Shown: positions 17,696 through 25,772, numbered from the stretch's first letter. The stretch is 64,000 nucleotides of DNA from Curtobacterium sp. MCPF17_052 (GCF_003234085.1 NZ_QKSD01000011.1:74878-138877), one strand, 5' to 3'. Translations and numbers: made by a program. The notes: a model not told the origin generated them from the letters alone.

Positions 17696-18369
17696 GCAGG
17701 GCCTCCAGGCCGGACGCCTGGGCCGACCTGCCACCGCTGTCCGTCGACGACCGCCGGTGGGACCTGGTGGACCAGCGGTCCGCCTTCCTGTCGGGCGGCG
17801 ACGAACCACCGACTTCGAGTGACCCGGACCGCAGCCGGCGTCGTCGTGTCCGGCTGGCGGCGGCGGCCGCAGTCGTCGTCCTCGCTGCTGCGGCCGGGGC
17901 GTGGCTGGCCGTGCGGACGACGATGCCCGCTCGACGGCCGTCCGACACGCAGTTCCTCATCGGCTCGGGCGTCTTCGTGCTGGGGCTCGTCGTGTGGGCG
18001 ATCGGGGTCACGCGGATCGTGCGGATCGGACGGGCGCACTCGCGGCCGGCGATGTGGTCGGACCCGCTGTCCGGGATGTCGATGCGCGAGCGGCGGGAGG
18101 TCGGCCGTGTCCTCCGTGGTCGTGCACCCGCGGAGCCGCACCGGGTCCGGGTGCTCCGACGTCTGGCGCTCCTGCGACTGCGGCAGAGCGAGTGGACGCT
18201 CTGGTTCACCGCGGGGTGGGTGCCGTTGGCGGCGGGGCAGTCCCTCGGCGCGCGTGATGACTTCATGCTCTGGGTCGAAGGCATCCTCGCGATCGTGTTC
18301 GGGGCGATGTTCCTCGTCGTGATGATCGAGCGGGAGCACTGGCGGGCGTTCCTCGACCGGACGGCCTGA
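17692..18369 (+). CDS. four-helix membrane protein, unknown function
   Basis: 225 aa, GTG start overlapping the upstream stop (GTGA). An arginine-rich cytoplasmic N-terminus (SRRRRVRLAAA) leads into helices at about 54-73, 89-108, 170-185 and 192-212, with a basic cytoplasmic loop between the second and third. No family is recognised. Coupling to the PLDc_N protein suggests a joint membrane role. Confidence 0.7.
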   Translation: MSRASRPDAWADLPPLSVDDRRWDLVDQRSAFLSGGDEPPTSSDPDRSRRRRVRLAAAAAVVVLAAAAGAWLAVRTTMPARRPSDTQFLIGSGVFVLGLVVWAIGVTRIVRIGRAHSRPAMWSDPLSGMSMRERREVGRVLRGRAPAEPHRVRVLRRLALLRLRQSEWTLWFTAGWVPLAAGQSLGARDDFMLWVEGILAIVFGAMFLVVMIEREHWRAFLDRTA

Positions 18370-18410
18370 GCCGCGCCTCCCGGCCGGCCGCCGTACCCGG
18401 CGCGAGCCGG

Positions 18411-18475
18411 ACCCGCACAACGACATCGTGCTCGCGCCACCGGATCCCACGGCGCGAGCCGGATCTCGTTGTGCG
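18411..18475. terminator. imperfect inverted repeat downstream of the membrane-protein pair
   Basis: The segment at 18411-18437 (core GCACAACGA and GCTCGCGCC) is repeated in inverted form at 18449-18475 with a few mismatches. It could form a long stem between the membrane protein and the ABC-F gene. Confidence 0.45.
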
Positions 18476-18564
18476 CAGCCGGCCGGAACCGGCCAGCCGG
18501 CCGAAACCGGCCCGCCGCCACCGCCCGACACCCACCCCTGGCGGACGCGACCCCCGCGTCCGCC

Positions 18565-18570
18565 TACCCT
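18565..18570 (+). promoter_or_regulatory. leaderless -10 box (TACCCT)
   Basis: TACCCT is followed by 6 nt and then the GTG at 18577. It decides that start for the ABC-F gene. Confidence 0.55.
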
Positions 18571-18576
18571 GGTCAG

Positions 18577-20430
18577 GTGGCTCATCTCCTCGGCGCCGAG
18601 AACGTGCATCTCGAGTTCCCCACCCGTGTCGTCTTCGACAGCGTGACCATCGGCCTCGACGAGGGCGACCGGATCGGCGTGGTCGGGCGCAACGGCGACG
18701 GCAAGTCGACGTTGCTCGCCCTGCTCGCGCAGCGCCTCGAACCGGACGACGGTCGGGTGACGCACCGTCGCGGGGTGACGATCGGCTACCTGGACCAGCG
18801 GGACATCCTGCCGGAGGGCGAGACCGTCGGGCAGGTCGTCGTCGGCGACCTCGCGGAGCACGAGTGGGCCGGCGACGCGAAGATCCGCGACGTGATCGGC
18901 GGCCTGGTGTCGGACATCCCGTGGGACGTCACGGTGGACGAGCTGTCGGGCGGGCAGCGGCGCCGCGTGGCGTTGGCGCGCCTCCTGGTCGGGGACTGGG
19001 ACGTGCTGTTCCTCGACGAACCGACCAACCACCTGGACGTCGAGGGCATCCAGTGGCTGGCCGAGCACATCAACCGCCGCTGGTCCGCGAACCAGGGCGG
19101 CATGGTCGTCGTGACCCACGACCGGTGGTTCCTGGACGCCGTGTCCACCGACACGTGGGAGGTGCACGACGGCGTCGTCGAGCCCTTCGAGGGCGGCTAC
19201 GCGGCGTACATCCTGCAGCGCGTCGAGCGTGACCGGCAGGCCGCGTCGAGCGAGCAGCGCCGGCAGAACCTGGCCCGCAAGGAGCTCGCCTGGCTGCGCC
19301 GCGGCGCGCCGGCCCGCACGAGCAAGCCGAAGTTCCGCATCGACGCGGCGAACGCCCTCATCGACGACGTCCCGCCCATCCGTGACACGGTCGCACTGTC
19401 CCAGATGGCGACGGCGCGCCTGGGCAAGGACGTGGTCGACCTCATCGACGCGGGCGTGTCCTTCGACGGCACGATGATCATCGAGGACATCGAGTGGCGC
19501 ATCGCGCCCGGTGAGCGGACCGGCATCCTCGGCCCGAACGGCGCCGGCAAGTCCACGCTGCTCAACCTGGTCTCCGGCAAGCTCCAGCCGACGACCGGCC
19601 GGGTGAAGACGGGCAAGACGGTGCAGATCGCGGTCCTCGACCAGCAGCTCGCCGACCTCGCCCAGTTCGCCGAGGACCGCGTCCGCGAGGTCGTGGCGCG
19701 CAAGAAGACCAGCTACGTCGCCGACGGCAAGGAGATGACGCCGTCGCAGCTGCTCGAGCGCCTCGGGTTCACGTCGGAGCAGCTCTCCACCCCGGTGAAG
19801 GACCTGTCCGGTGGGCAGAAGCGCCGCCTGCAGCTCATGCTCATCCTGCTCGACGAGCCGAACGTGCTGATCCTCGACGAGCCGACGAACGACCTCGACA
19901 CGGACATGCTGGCCGCGATGGAGGACCTCCTCGACACCTGGCCGGGCACGCTGCTGGTCGTCAGTCACGACCGGTACCTGCTCGAGCGCGTCACCGACCA
20001 GCAGTACGCCGTCCTCGGCGGGCACCTCCGCCACCTGCCCGGTGGCGTCGACGAGTACATGAAGCTGCGTGCTGCGGGCACCGGCGGCGGGACGGCGTCG
20101 GCTGCTGCCGCGGCATCGGCCGGGAGGCCCGACACGGCCGGATCCTCGGCCGTCGCCGCCGCCTCGGGGCTGCGTCCGGCAGCGGCGACGGCTACGCCGA
20201 CCCTGTCCGGCGCCGAGCGTCGCGTGGTGGAGAAGGAGATGTCGGCGCTCGACCGCCGCATCGGCAAGCTCGCCCAGGACCGGAAGAAGCGGCTCGACGC
20301 GTTCGCCGCGCACGACCAGTCGGACTACGAGGGGCTCGGCAAGCTGCAGGCGGAGCTGACCGCGCTGGACGCCGAGGTGGAGCAGCTCGAGGAGCGGTGG
20401 CTCGAGGTCGCGGAGCAGCTCGGGGTGTGA
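18577..20430 (+). CDS. ABC-F family ATPase (ribosome-associated ATP-binding cassette protein)
   Basis: 617 aa. Two ABC domains without membrane segments: Walker A GRNGDGKST at residues 38-46 and GPNGAGKST in the second half; signature motifs LSGGQRRRVALARL and LSGGQKRRLQLML; Walker B LFLDEPTNHLDVEG and LILDEPTNDLDTDM. An interdomain linker (residues about 205-265) precedes the second cassette. A Gly/Ala-rich spacer leads to a C-terminal coiled coil (KEMSALDRRIGKLAQDRKKR). The family acts on the ribosomal E site in translation or antibiotic protection; this one resembles Uup-type housekeeping members. Confidence 0.92.
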   Translation: MAHLLGAENVHLEFPTRVVFDSVTIGLDEGDRIGVVGRNGDGKSTLLALLAQRLEPDDGRVTHRRGVTIGYLDQRDILPEGETVGQVVVGDLAEHEWAGDAKIRDVIGGLVSDIPWDVTVDELSGGQRRRVALARLLVGDWDVLFLDEPTNHLDVEGIQWLAEHINRRWSANQGGMVVVTHDRWFLDAVSTDTWEVHDGVVEPFEGGYAAYILQRVERDRQAASSEQRRQNLARKELAWLRRGAPARTSKPKFRIDAANALIDDVPPIRDTVALSQMATARLGKDVVDLIDAGVSFDGTMIIEDIEWRIAPGERTGILGPNGAGKSTLLNLVSGKLQPTTGRVKTGKTVQIAVLDQQLADLAQFAEDRVREVVARKKTSYVADGKEMTPSQLLERLGFTSEQLSTPVKDLSGGQKRRLQLMLILLDEPNVLILDEPTNDLDTDMLAAMEDLLDTWPGTLLVVSHDRYLLERVTDQQYAVLGGHLRHLPGGVDEYMKLRAAGTGGGTASAAAAASAGRPDTAGSSAVAAASGLRPAAATATPTLSGAERRVVEKEMSALDRRIGKLAQDRKKRLDAFAAHDQSDYEGLGKLQAELTALDAEVEQLEERWLEVAEQLGV

Positions 20431-20457
20431 GACTCCCCGCGCCGGTCGAGCCGAGCG

Positions 20458-20952
20458 CTAGTCACCCAGGCCCAGGATCAGTCGCCGGAGCAGTGCCGCC
20501 AGCTGGCCCCGCTCGCCGTCGGACACCCCGGCGAGGATCGCTCGCTCGGCTTGCAGCAGGTCCGCGATCGCCGCGTCCACCGCGCTCCGACCCGTCGGCG
20601 TCAAGGACACGAGGACGCCTCGGCCGTCACGGGGGTCCGTCCGGCGAGCGACGAGCCCGCGGGCGGCGAGGCGGTCCACCCGGTTCGTCATCGTGCCACT
20701 CGTCACCAGGGTCTGCTGGAGGAGCGTCTTGGGGCTCAACTCGTACGGGTCGCCCGCGCGCCGGAGTGCCGACAGGACGTCGAACTCCCACGGCTCCATC
20801 CCGCCGGCCTCGAACGCCTGACGTCGGGCGCGGTCCAGGTGCCGGGCGAGCCGGTCGACCCGCGACAGCACGTCGAGCGGGGCGAAGTCCAGATCCGGAC
20901 GCTCCCGACCCCACGCCGCGACGATCCGGTCGACCTCGTCCTCTGGCGGCAT
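20458..20952 (-). CDS. MarR-family transcriptional regulator
   Basis: 164 aa. Winged helix centred on FDVLSALRRAG, PKTLLQQTLVTSGTMTNRVD (recognition helix) and the wing RTDPRDGRGVLVSLT, with an amphipathic C-terminal dimerisation helix. Convergent with the ABC-F gene. There is no obvious divergent partner; the tRNA lies 80 bp upstream. Ligand unknown. Confidence 0.9.
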   Translation of the reverse strand: MPPEDEVDRIVAAWGRERPDLDFAPLDVLSRVDRLARHLDRARRQAFEAGGMEPWEFDVLSALRRAGDPYELSPKTLLQQTLVTSGTMTNRVDRLAARGLVARRTDPRDGRGVLVSLTPTGRSAVDAAIADLLQAERAILAGVSDGERGQLAALLRRLILGLGD

Positions 20953-21031
20953 CCGTCCATCATGGCGTGGATCGGCGGCGCACGACCAGTGTCGGGCACA
21001 TGGGAAGATGGTCGAGCTCCTCCGGGGGCGT

Positions 21032-21103
21032 TCCGCCTTGGTGTAATGGCAGCACGACGGCCTTTGGTGCCGTTAGGTCCGGGTTCGAATCCTGGAGGCG
21101 GAG
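21032..21103 (+). tRNA. tRNA-Gln (anticodon TTG)
   Basis: A 72-nt cloverleaf. The acceptor stem TCCGCCT/AGGCGGA closes with discriminator G. The D-arm contains TTGGTGTAATGGCAGC, the anticodon stem is ACGGC/GCCGT with loop CTTTGGT (anticodon 21064-21066) and the T-arm carries GGTTCGAATCC. CCA is not encoded. Confidence 0.96.
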
Positions 21104-21289
21104 CTGTGGCGTGTTCGGTCTTAGCGGGATTCCTGGTCATTCTTTTGTCTGTGAAGGCTGCTGGCGCCGCCAGAGCGTGGCTCAGCAGTGCTCTGGACCT
21201 CGTCCTGGCCGTTCGGCGAGCCCGAGCCCATGGCGAGCAGGCGGTTCCGTGAACGACGAAGGCCCCCTGACCTGTTTTCGGGCAGGGGG

Positions 21290-21506
21290 CATCGGCTCGA
21301 TTGCCGAGCGAAGTCGTTTACTTCGTGCCGTCGAACAGGCTTGCCGAGAGCGAGTGGTCAGCACGCTCCGGCTCGACACTCGCGCTGCCCTATCGGAGGC
21401 ATGCGCCATGTACGAGCGGAACGGATTCGAGCGCGTCGACGCGTTCAACGACGAGCCGTACTCGGACCGCTGGTACAGCAAGACGCTCGCTGAGTGCGTC
21501 CGGTAG
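21290..21506 (+). pseudogene. C-terminal fragment of a GNAT acetyltransferase
   Basis: The frame matches only the last third of a GNAT enzyme: RLLRAVEQACRERVVSTLRL, then ALSEACAMYERNGFERVDAF and a final SDRWYSKTLAE. The N-terminal half and the full acetyl-CoA loop are missing, and no start or ribosome-binding site fits. It lies 190 bp past the tRNA-Gln, so it is probably a relic of an insertion or deletion at the tRNA. Confidence 0.7.
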
Positions 21507-21563
21507 CGGGTGGGCTGCCGAACGCTGCTCCGGCGCTCTTGGTCGTTTCGGTAGGGAATCGGG

Positions 21564-21866
21564 CTACGGGCGGGTGAGGGCCTTGGATGAACGCCCGGGA
21601 TCTGATTCTCGATCGTCGTCGCGCTCTGCGCAAAGCGCGCGTCGACCGGCGATCCGCTGATAGAGCTTGTAGACGAAGACGAATTCCAGGAATCCGAAAA
21701 GCCCCAGGGCAGCGATGGCGAACAGGACACTTGCCGGGGGGTCACCAGTGGTGGATGCAATGGTCGGCGAACCCACCACAAGGCCACTGCCTAGGAGAGC
21801 GTTGAACCAAGCGCCAGGGACACCACCCGGAGCATCAGGCACCCTGTCGATCCAGCGATCAGTCAC
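21564..21866 (-). CDS. small two-helix membrane protein, unknown function
   Basis: 100 aa from a GTG at 21866. After a Trp/Pro-rich start (TDRWIDRVPDAPGGVPGAWF) come a weak hydrophobic segment and a clear helix pair ending in LGLFGFLEFVFVYKLYQ. The tail is charged. No family is recognised and no strong ribosome-binding site is seen. Base composition is lower in GC than the flanks. Confidence 0.5.
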   Translation of the reverse strand: MTDRWIDRVPDAPGGVPGAWFNALLGSGLVVGSPTIASTTGDPPASVLFAIAALGLFGFLEFVFVYKLYQRIAGRRALCAERDDDRESDPGRSSKALTRP

Positions 21867-22007
21867 GATGCGACGGTACTCGGTAGCCCGGCTTGAACGC
21901 TGTCCGATAGCCGATCCCTTACCGGAACGATCAAGAGCGCCGGAGCCAGCGTTCGGTAGCCCACCGGCTACTGGGCGGTCAGGAGGGCTGCCCTGTAGGA
22001 CTGTCGC

Positions 22008-22373
22008 ATGATCGATCTTGCCGAGACCCGTGAAGTCACGCTCGATAGCCCCCAGCCCTGCGAGCGCGCAGTGCAAGTCATCGCCGGTTGGCTAACCGAG
22101 AAGAGCGGCAGCCCCGCTAAAGTGACGACGGAGGGTGTTGTCGATCTGGGCTCGCGGTTCACGTACCGGGTGTGGGGCGCCACGCGACGAGGCTTACGCA
22201 AGCTGCCGACGCGGCTGACTTGGCGTGTTGCCGGCAGTGCGACGGGTAGCAGCATCTCGATTCAGATGCGCAGCGACGAGGGCAAGTACCTCGTCCGTAC
22301 CTACCAGCATCACCTGATCTACCAACGCACGTTCGACGTGTTGAGCGACGAGCTGACCGCGCTGTTGACATAG
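22008..22373 (+). CDS. hypothetical soluble protein
   Basis: 121 aa, no signal or membrane segment. Sequence alternates predicted beta strands (GVVDLGSRFTYRVWGATRRG, GSSISIQMRSDEGKYLVRTY), which suggests a small beta-rich fold. No family is recognised. A TAGGAC box 6 nt before the ATG suggests a leaderless transcript. Codon use is less GC-extreme than in surrounding core genes. Confidence 0.6.
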   Translation: MIDLAETREVTLDSPQPCERAVQVIAGWLTEKSGSPAKVTTEGVVDLGSRFTYRVWGATRRGLRKLPTRLTWRVAGSATGSSISIQMRSDEGKYLVRTYQHHLIYQRTFDVLSDELTALLT

Positions 22374-22458
22374 CTGCTCTGCGGCGACCGTTCGAGGATC
22401 CGCTATTGGATACAGAACCGGGCCCAAGAGTCCGGCGGCAGGCCCCGGTCCTGGAGCG

Positions 22459-22521
22459 TTGCCCTAGCGCTCGGACCGGAGTGCGGTTGCCCTAGCGCTC
22501 GGACCGGAGTGCGATTGCCCT
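22459..22521. repeat. 28-bp tandem repeat, 2.25 copies
   Basis: The unit at 22459-22486, beginning TTGCCCTAGCGCTCGGACCG, repeats at 22487-22514 with one change, followed by a 7-bp partial copy. It lies about 120 bp upstream of the secreted protein gene and could hold regulatory sites. Confidence 0.85.
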
Positions 22522-22638
22522 CGCGGCACGCCGCCGGGGCGGCGAGATGCGGTTAGCAAGTCTGCGCTGTATGAATGGTCAGGCGCGGGTGGGGGCCGTA
22601 GGGGCGGCCACGGCGCAATACCAAAGGGGGGTCGCTTC

Positions 22639-23469
22639 GTGCGACTAAAACGACTACATCTTGCCGCCGTCGCCGTAACGGTGGCGGCTCTCGCTGCTTC
22701 GCTGACCGCCGGGCCAGCGAACGCTTCGAGCACACTGACAGCGAGCACCGCTCCTGCACTTGTCGAGCGAGCGGAGCTCGCCGTTGGCCTGCAGGACGAC
22801 ACGGTCCCTGGGGCAACGGAGGTCCTGGAGCCGGGGAACATTGCCGAAATCGCTGCGACAGACGAGACGCCCGCTCTGTCGGTGGAGGTCGGTGCTGACC
22901 AGGGGTCTAACGCCGTTTACACGGCAGATGCGCTGACGGCTACGTCGACTCGCTTCGCAGCTGTCTTCGCCTCGTCGAGCGTCGGTACTGCGTCATGGGA
23001 TCTGGGAAGCGGGACCGAGCTCTACACGCTCCCTGACGGACGAGTCAGTGTTGGCGACGCGGAGGGGAACCTCCTCGCCGGGGTCGACGCTCCGTGGGCG
23101 GTTGACGCCACCGGCAAGGCAGTCGCAACTCACTACACGGTCGACGGGACCACCCTCACTCAACACTTGGATTATACGGCTGACACTGTGTTCCCAGTAG
23201 TCGCTGACCCGAAGATCACCTCGTTCCCGGGGTACTGGACGATCAGCCTCAACAGGTCCGAAAGCCTGAAGGCGATCGGCACTGTGGCGTCGTGCGCTGC
23301 GCTGTTCTCCAAGTCGCCGGTGCCAGGATTGAGGGTGGCTACGGTCGCCTGCGCCGTACTTGCCGCGTATGGCACGCCACAGCTTGCTGGCGGTAAGTGC
23401 TTGCGAATCCACATTGTCGGTGCCGTGCCGCTCTTCGCAACCTGGTGGCCGACCTGGCCGAAGTGCTAG
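22639..23469 (+). CDS. secreted protein of the actinobacterial 'VVADP' type, possible exported bacteriocin or toxin precursor
   Basis: 276 aa from a GTG preceded by AAGGGGGG. A Sec signal peptide (RLKRLHLAAVAVTVAALAA, cleavage near ANA-SS) is followed by a beta-rich region. The segment LLAGVDAPWAVDATGKAV and the junction TVFPVVADP recur in many secreted actinobacterial proteins as a common N-terminal module before a variable C-terminus. The C-terminal 75 residues here are short and hydrophobic, with three cysteines and a Trp-rich end (FATWWPTWPKC). Nine bases after the stop a small membrane protein begins. A bacteriocin/immunity reading is inference. Confidence 0.65.
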   Translation: MRLKRLHLAAVAVTVAALAASLTAGPANASSTLTASTAPALVERAELAVGLQDDTVPGATEVLEPGNIAEIAATDETPALSVEVGADQGSNAVYTADALTATSTRFAAVFASSSVGTASWDLGSGTELYTLPDGRVSVGDAEGNLLAGVDAPWAVDATGKAVATHYTVDGTTLTQHLDYTADTVFPVVADPKITSFPGYWTISLNRSESLKAIGTVASCAALFSKSPVPGLRVATVACAVLAAYGTPQLAGGKCLRIHIVGAVPLFATWWPTWPKC

Positions 23470-23478
23470 GAGCACTTC

Positions 23479-23736
23479 ATGACAGTTTTGCTCGGTCTGG
23501 TTGTCGGCCTCGCGTTCGGGGTAGCTTCGGCGTTCGCTAATCGTCGGTGGGGCACTGTCCTTGCCTGCATTCCTGTGGCGGGCTGGTTCGTCATCTTCGG
23601 AATCTGCAGCCTCGACGGGCTGCAGGACAGCGAAGTAGCGCCACTGTGCTACGGCCTTCTCGGAATCGTCCTCGGGCTTCTCGTCGGGCAGGTCTTCGAC
23701 CGTCAACGCAACAAACGCGCCCAGTCACATCGCTGA
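23479..23736 (+). CDS. small three-helix membrane protein, candidate immunity partner
   Basis: 85 aa. Three hydrophobic segments (LLGLVVGLAFGVASAF, VLACIPVAGWFVIFGI and GLLGIVLGLLVGQVF) and a basic C-terminal tail. AGGAG overlaps the stop of the secreted protein and sits 7 nt before the ATG, so the pair is translated together. The size, topology and coupling suit an immunity protein for a membrane-active secreted peptide; no homology was recognised. Confidence 0.65.
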   Translation: MTVLLGLVVGLAFGVASAFANRRWGTVLACIPVAGWFVIFGICSLDGLQDSEVAPLCYGLLGIVLGLLVGQVFDRQRNKRAQSHR

Positions 23737-23896
23737 CAAGGAACGCGCGACGGACGCCCCCGCTCTCAGGACGGGGGCGTTCTTGCGTGCGCATACAGCC
23801 GGCGATTGGGCTGCGCCGAACCGGCACGGGACTGCTGCAGGTTTGGTTGACTCCTGACAGGTAGGGGCATTGGCTCCTGCTGGAAGGATGTGCGCC

Positions 23897-24193
23897 ATGG
23901 TGAAGGCGTATCCGGAAGAGTTCCGCCGTGACGTGATCGCGGTCGCCCGGAAGGGCGAGACGTCAGTGCGGCAGGTCGCGAAGGACTTCGGTGTGTCCGA
24001 GTACTGCCTGGCCCGCTGGTTGCGCCTCGCGGACCGCGACGATGGCGTCGGTGCTCTTGTGTCGCCGTCGGCGAAAGCGGTGGAGCAGGCTGAGCTGCGG
24101 GAGGCGCAGAAACGGATCCGGCTGCTCGAGCAGGAGAACGAGATCCTCCGTCGGGCAGCGGCGTACTTCGCCCAGTCACAACTCCCAAAATGA
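23897..24193 (+). CDS. IS3-family transposase OrfA
   Basis: 98 aa. Helix-turn-helix of the HTH_Tnp_1 type (VKAYPEEFRRDVIAVARKGE, then VRQVAKDFGVSEYCLARWL) followed by the leucine-zipper segment RIRLLEQENEILRRAAAYF. It binds the IS ends and forms OrfAB by frameshifting in active elements. Its stop overlaps the orfB start. Confidence 0.9.
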   Translation: MVKAYPEEFRRDVIAVARKGETSVRQVAKDFGVSEYCLARWLRLADRDDGVGALVSPSAKAVEQAELREAQKRIRLLEQENEILRRAAAYFAQSQLPK

Positions 24194-24414
24194 TCTACCC
24201 GCTGGTCCTCGAACTCGCCGACGACGGTGTTCCTGTCGCGGTGGCCTGCCGGGTACTGGGCTTCTCGAAGCAGGCGTTCTATCGGTGGCGCGCCAGCCCC
24301 GTGTCCAAGCGGGACTGGGACGACGCGCACCTGACCAACGCCGCCATCGATGCGCATCGGGACGATCCGACGTTCGGGTGCCGGTTCATCGCCGACGACC
24401 TCGTCGCGGGCGCG
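24190..24414 (+). pseudogene. IS3-family transposase OrfB, N-terminal fragment
   Basis: The first ~75 codons match OrfB (VAVACRVLGFSKQAFYRWRA, then DDPTFGCRFIADDL). After that the sequence is unrelated, so the integrase core with its DDE triad is deleted. The open frame continues to about 24.88 kb, but that part is antisense to the AraC gene and is spurious. Confidence 0.85.
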
Positions 24415-24469
24415 CGAACTGCAGTTGACTGCCGCTGCACGGGGAGCGTGGAGCGTCTGGCTTGGAACA

Positions 24470-24618
24470 AAATCCCGAATCCCGTGGAACGCCCTTTGTT
24501 GCTGGTATTCGGGATCCGCGCCACCACTGACACCCGCGAACAGACCGAACACCTCGCCGTAGCCGTGGAGCGTCACCGATGTCGTGCCGCCGCGGGCGGG
24601 AGTGAACGGGTCCATCAC
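24470..24618 (-). pseudogene. N-terminal remnant of an unidentified gene downstream of AraC
   Basis: On the minus strand a frame starting at 24615-24618 reads about 50 residues (for example FTPARGGTTSVTLHGYGEVF) before running into the IS3 remnant. It begins about 32 nt after the AraC stop, in the same direction. It may be a gene cut by the insertion; the evidence is weak. Confidence 0.25.
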
Positions 24619-24649
24619 CGCGCCTGCTCGTCGGCCAGCAGCATCTCGG

Positions 24650-25615
24650 TCAACGGCGGAGGGTCACCCGCGGGTACTCGCCGAATCGCTGGAGGTACGC
24701 GTTGGAGAACCTGCCCATGTGCGCGAACCCCCATCTCGACGCGACATCCGCGACGGAAGTGGCGATCGGGTCCGCGTGCAGGAGATCGGCGTGGACGTGG
24801 CGGAGTCGCACTTCGCGGAGGTACGTCATCGGTGTGCGATCGAGGATGCGCTGGAACGACTCCTGGAGTCCGCGAACACTGAGATCGGCCGCTCGGGCGA
24901 TGTCCGCGACGCTCAACGGCTCCCCGGCGTGCTCGTGGATGAACTCGACTGCCCTCCGGACGCGCACGTTCTTGCGGTCCCCGTAACCGTGGGGGAACCC
25001 TTCGCTCTGGAACCGGTAGAGCCCGAACAGCGATCGGGCGACGTCGCGCTGCGCCTCGTGCCATGCCAGGGAGGAGGTTCCGCCTGAGCGCAGCGCCTGC
25101 ATCGCAGCAGCAACCGAGCTGCGCCATCGCATGACTGCGCTGGCTGTGGGCGTGACGCTGCGGTCGAACCCGAGCGTGCCGTCGACCAGGTGCTGCTCGG
25201 CGGCGACGTCGAGAACGAGGTCTCGGTTCAGGTGTACGAGACGCTGATCCCAGTCCTCGTACGCCATCTCGAACCGCTGCTCGATCGGGAACAGCGTCGG
25301 GACGCCCGGTTGCATCTGCACTTCGTCACGGCCGACATCGACACGGGCATCACCGGAGTCGATCCACTGCACGACGACCTCGCCCTCGACAGCGACGTCG
25401 CCCCGGAGACGACCGTGCATCTGGGAACGTCGGATGCTCATCTGGCCGTCGCCGACGCCGACGTACTTGTACCAGTAGTCGGAGCTGACCGGCGAGGAGT
25501 GCCACGCGCGGCCGGCGTACATGCCGGCGAGGTCTTGGATGGCGCCGTCGGTGTCAGTGCCAGCGACTGCCACGATCGGGCGGACCGGGGTCTCCGCCAG
25601 CGCGTCGGTCGTCAC
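24650..25615 (-). CDS. AraC-family transcriptional regulator (AraC-binding-like N-terminus)
   Basis: 321 aa from a GTG preceded by GGGGAGA. The N-terminal half is a cupin-like effector domain (VQWIDSGDARVDVGRDEV). The C-terminal half is an AraC HTH pair: LSVADIARAADLSVRGLQES and the second helix ASRWGFAHMGRFSNAYLQRF. It ends GEYPRVTLRR. Very similar along its whole length to the regulator at 34206-35213. The GTG overlaps the stop of a 41-codon frame just upstream. Probably activates a nearby target; effector unknown. Confidence 0.88.
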   Translation of the reverse strand: MTTDALAETPVRPIVAVAGTDTDGAIQDLAGMYAGRAWHSSPVSSDYWYKYVGVGDGQMSIRRSQMHGRLRGDVAVEGEVVVQWIDSGDARVDVGRDEVQMQPGVPTLFPIEQRFEMAYEDWDQRLVHLNRDLVLDVAAEQHLVDGTLGFDRSVTPTASAVMRWRSSVAAAMQALRSGGTSSLAWHEAQRDVARSLFGLYRFQSEGFPHGYGDRKNVRVRRAVEFIHEHAGEPLSVADIARAADLSVRGLQESFQRILDRTPMTYLREVRLRHVHADLLHADPIATSVADVASRWGFAHMGRFSNAYLQRFGEYPRVTLRR

Positions 25616-25737
25616 CGCGTCTCCCCGAGGACGTGGAAGCAGAGTCTGCCGGTTCTCCCGAGCGCAGTGGCGCCCGCCGTGCGAGGAGTGCCCTCGTGGA
25701 CGAGTGCGGAGGGCAGGAACACAGTTGTGGCGGTCAT
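25612..25737 (-). CDS. 41-residue upstream frame coupled to AraC, possible leader peptide
   Basis: A short ATG frame beginning TATTVFLPSALVHEGTPRTA after the Met and ending in the GTGA that starts AraC. GGAAGG lies 8 nt before its ATG. The spacing and overlap are those of a real translated gene or leader peptide, but no homolog is recognised and it could be chance. Confidence 0.4.
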   Translation of the reverse strand: MTATTVFLPSALVHEGTPRTAGATALGRTGRLCFHVLGETR

Positions 25738-25751
25738 GGGACCGGCCTTCC

Positions 25752-25772
25752 ATGAGGCTGTGAGAGCCTCAT
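25752..25772. promoter_or_regulatory. 8-bp perfect inverted repeat upstream of the AraC leader frame
   Basis: ATGAGGCT (25752-25759) and AGCCTCAT (25765-25772) with a 5-bp spacer, 15 nt upstream of the small frame. Either an operator or an RNA hairpin in the leader. Confidence 0.45.

Larger units (their letters stand above)
23846..24414 (+). mobile_element. truncated IS3-family insertion sequence
   Basis: Contains an intact orfA and only the first ~75 codons of orfB. The left end begins near TTGACTCCTGACAGG just before orfA. The right end is lost: the reading frame leaves transposase sequence after FIADDLVAG. The DDE catalytic core is missing, so the copy is dead. I could not identify terminal inverted repeats because the right end is gone. 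Confidence 0.8.

Noticed and set aside
21032..21103. Small coding frame across the tRNA
   Set aside because: The translation is the typical read-through text of a tRNA; the cloverleaf is complete.
24414..24882. Extension of orfB after residue 75
   Set aside because: The frame stays open by chance but runs antisense into the AraC gene and shows no transposase similarity.
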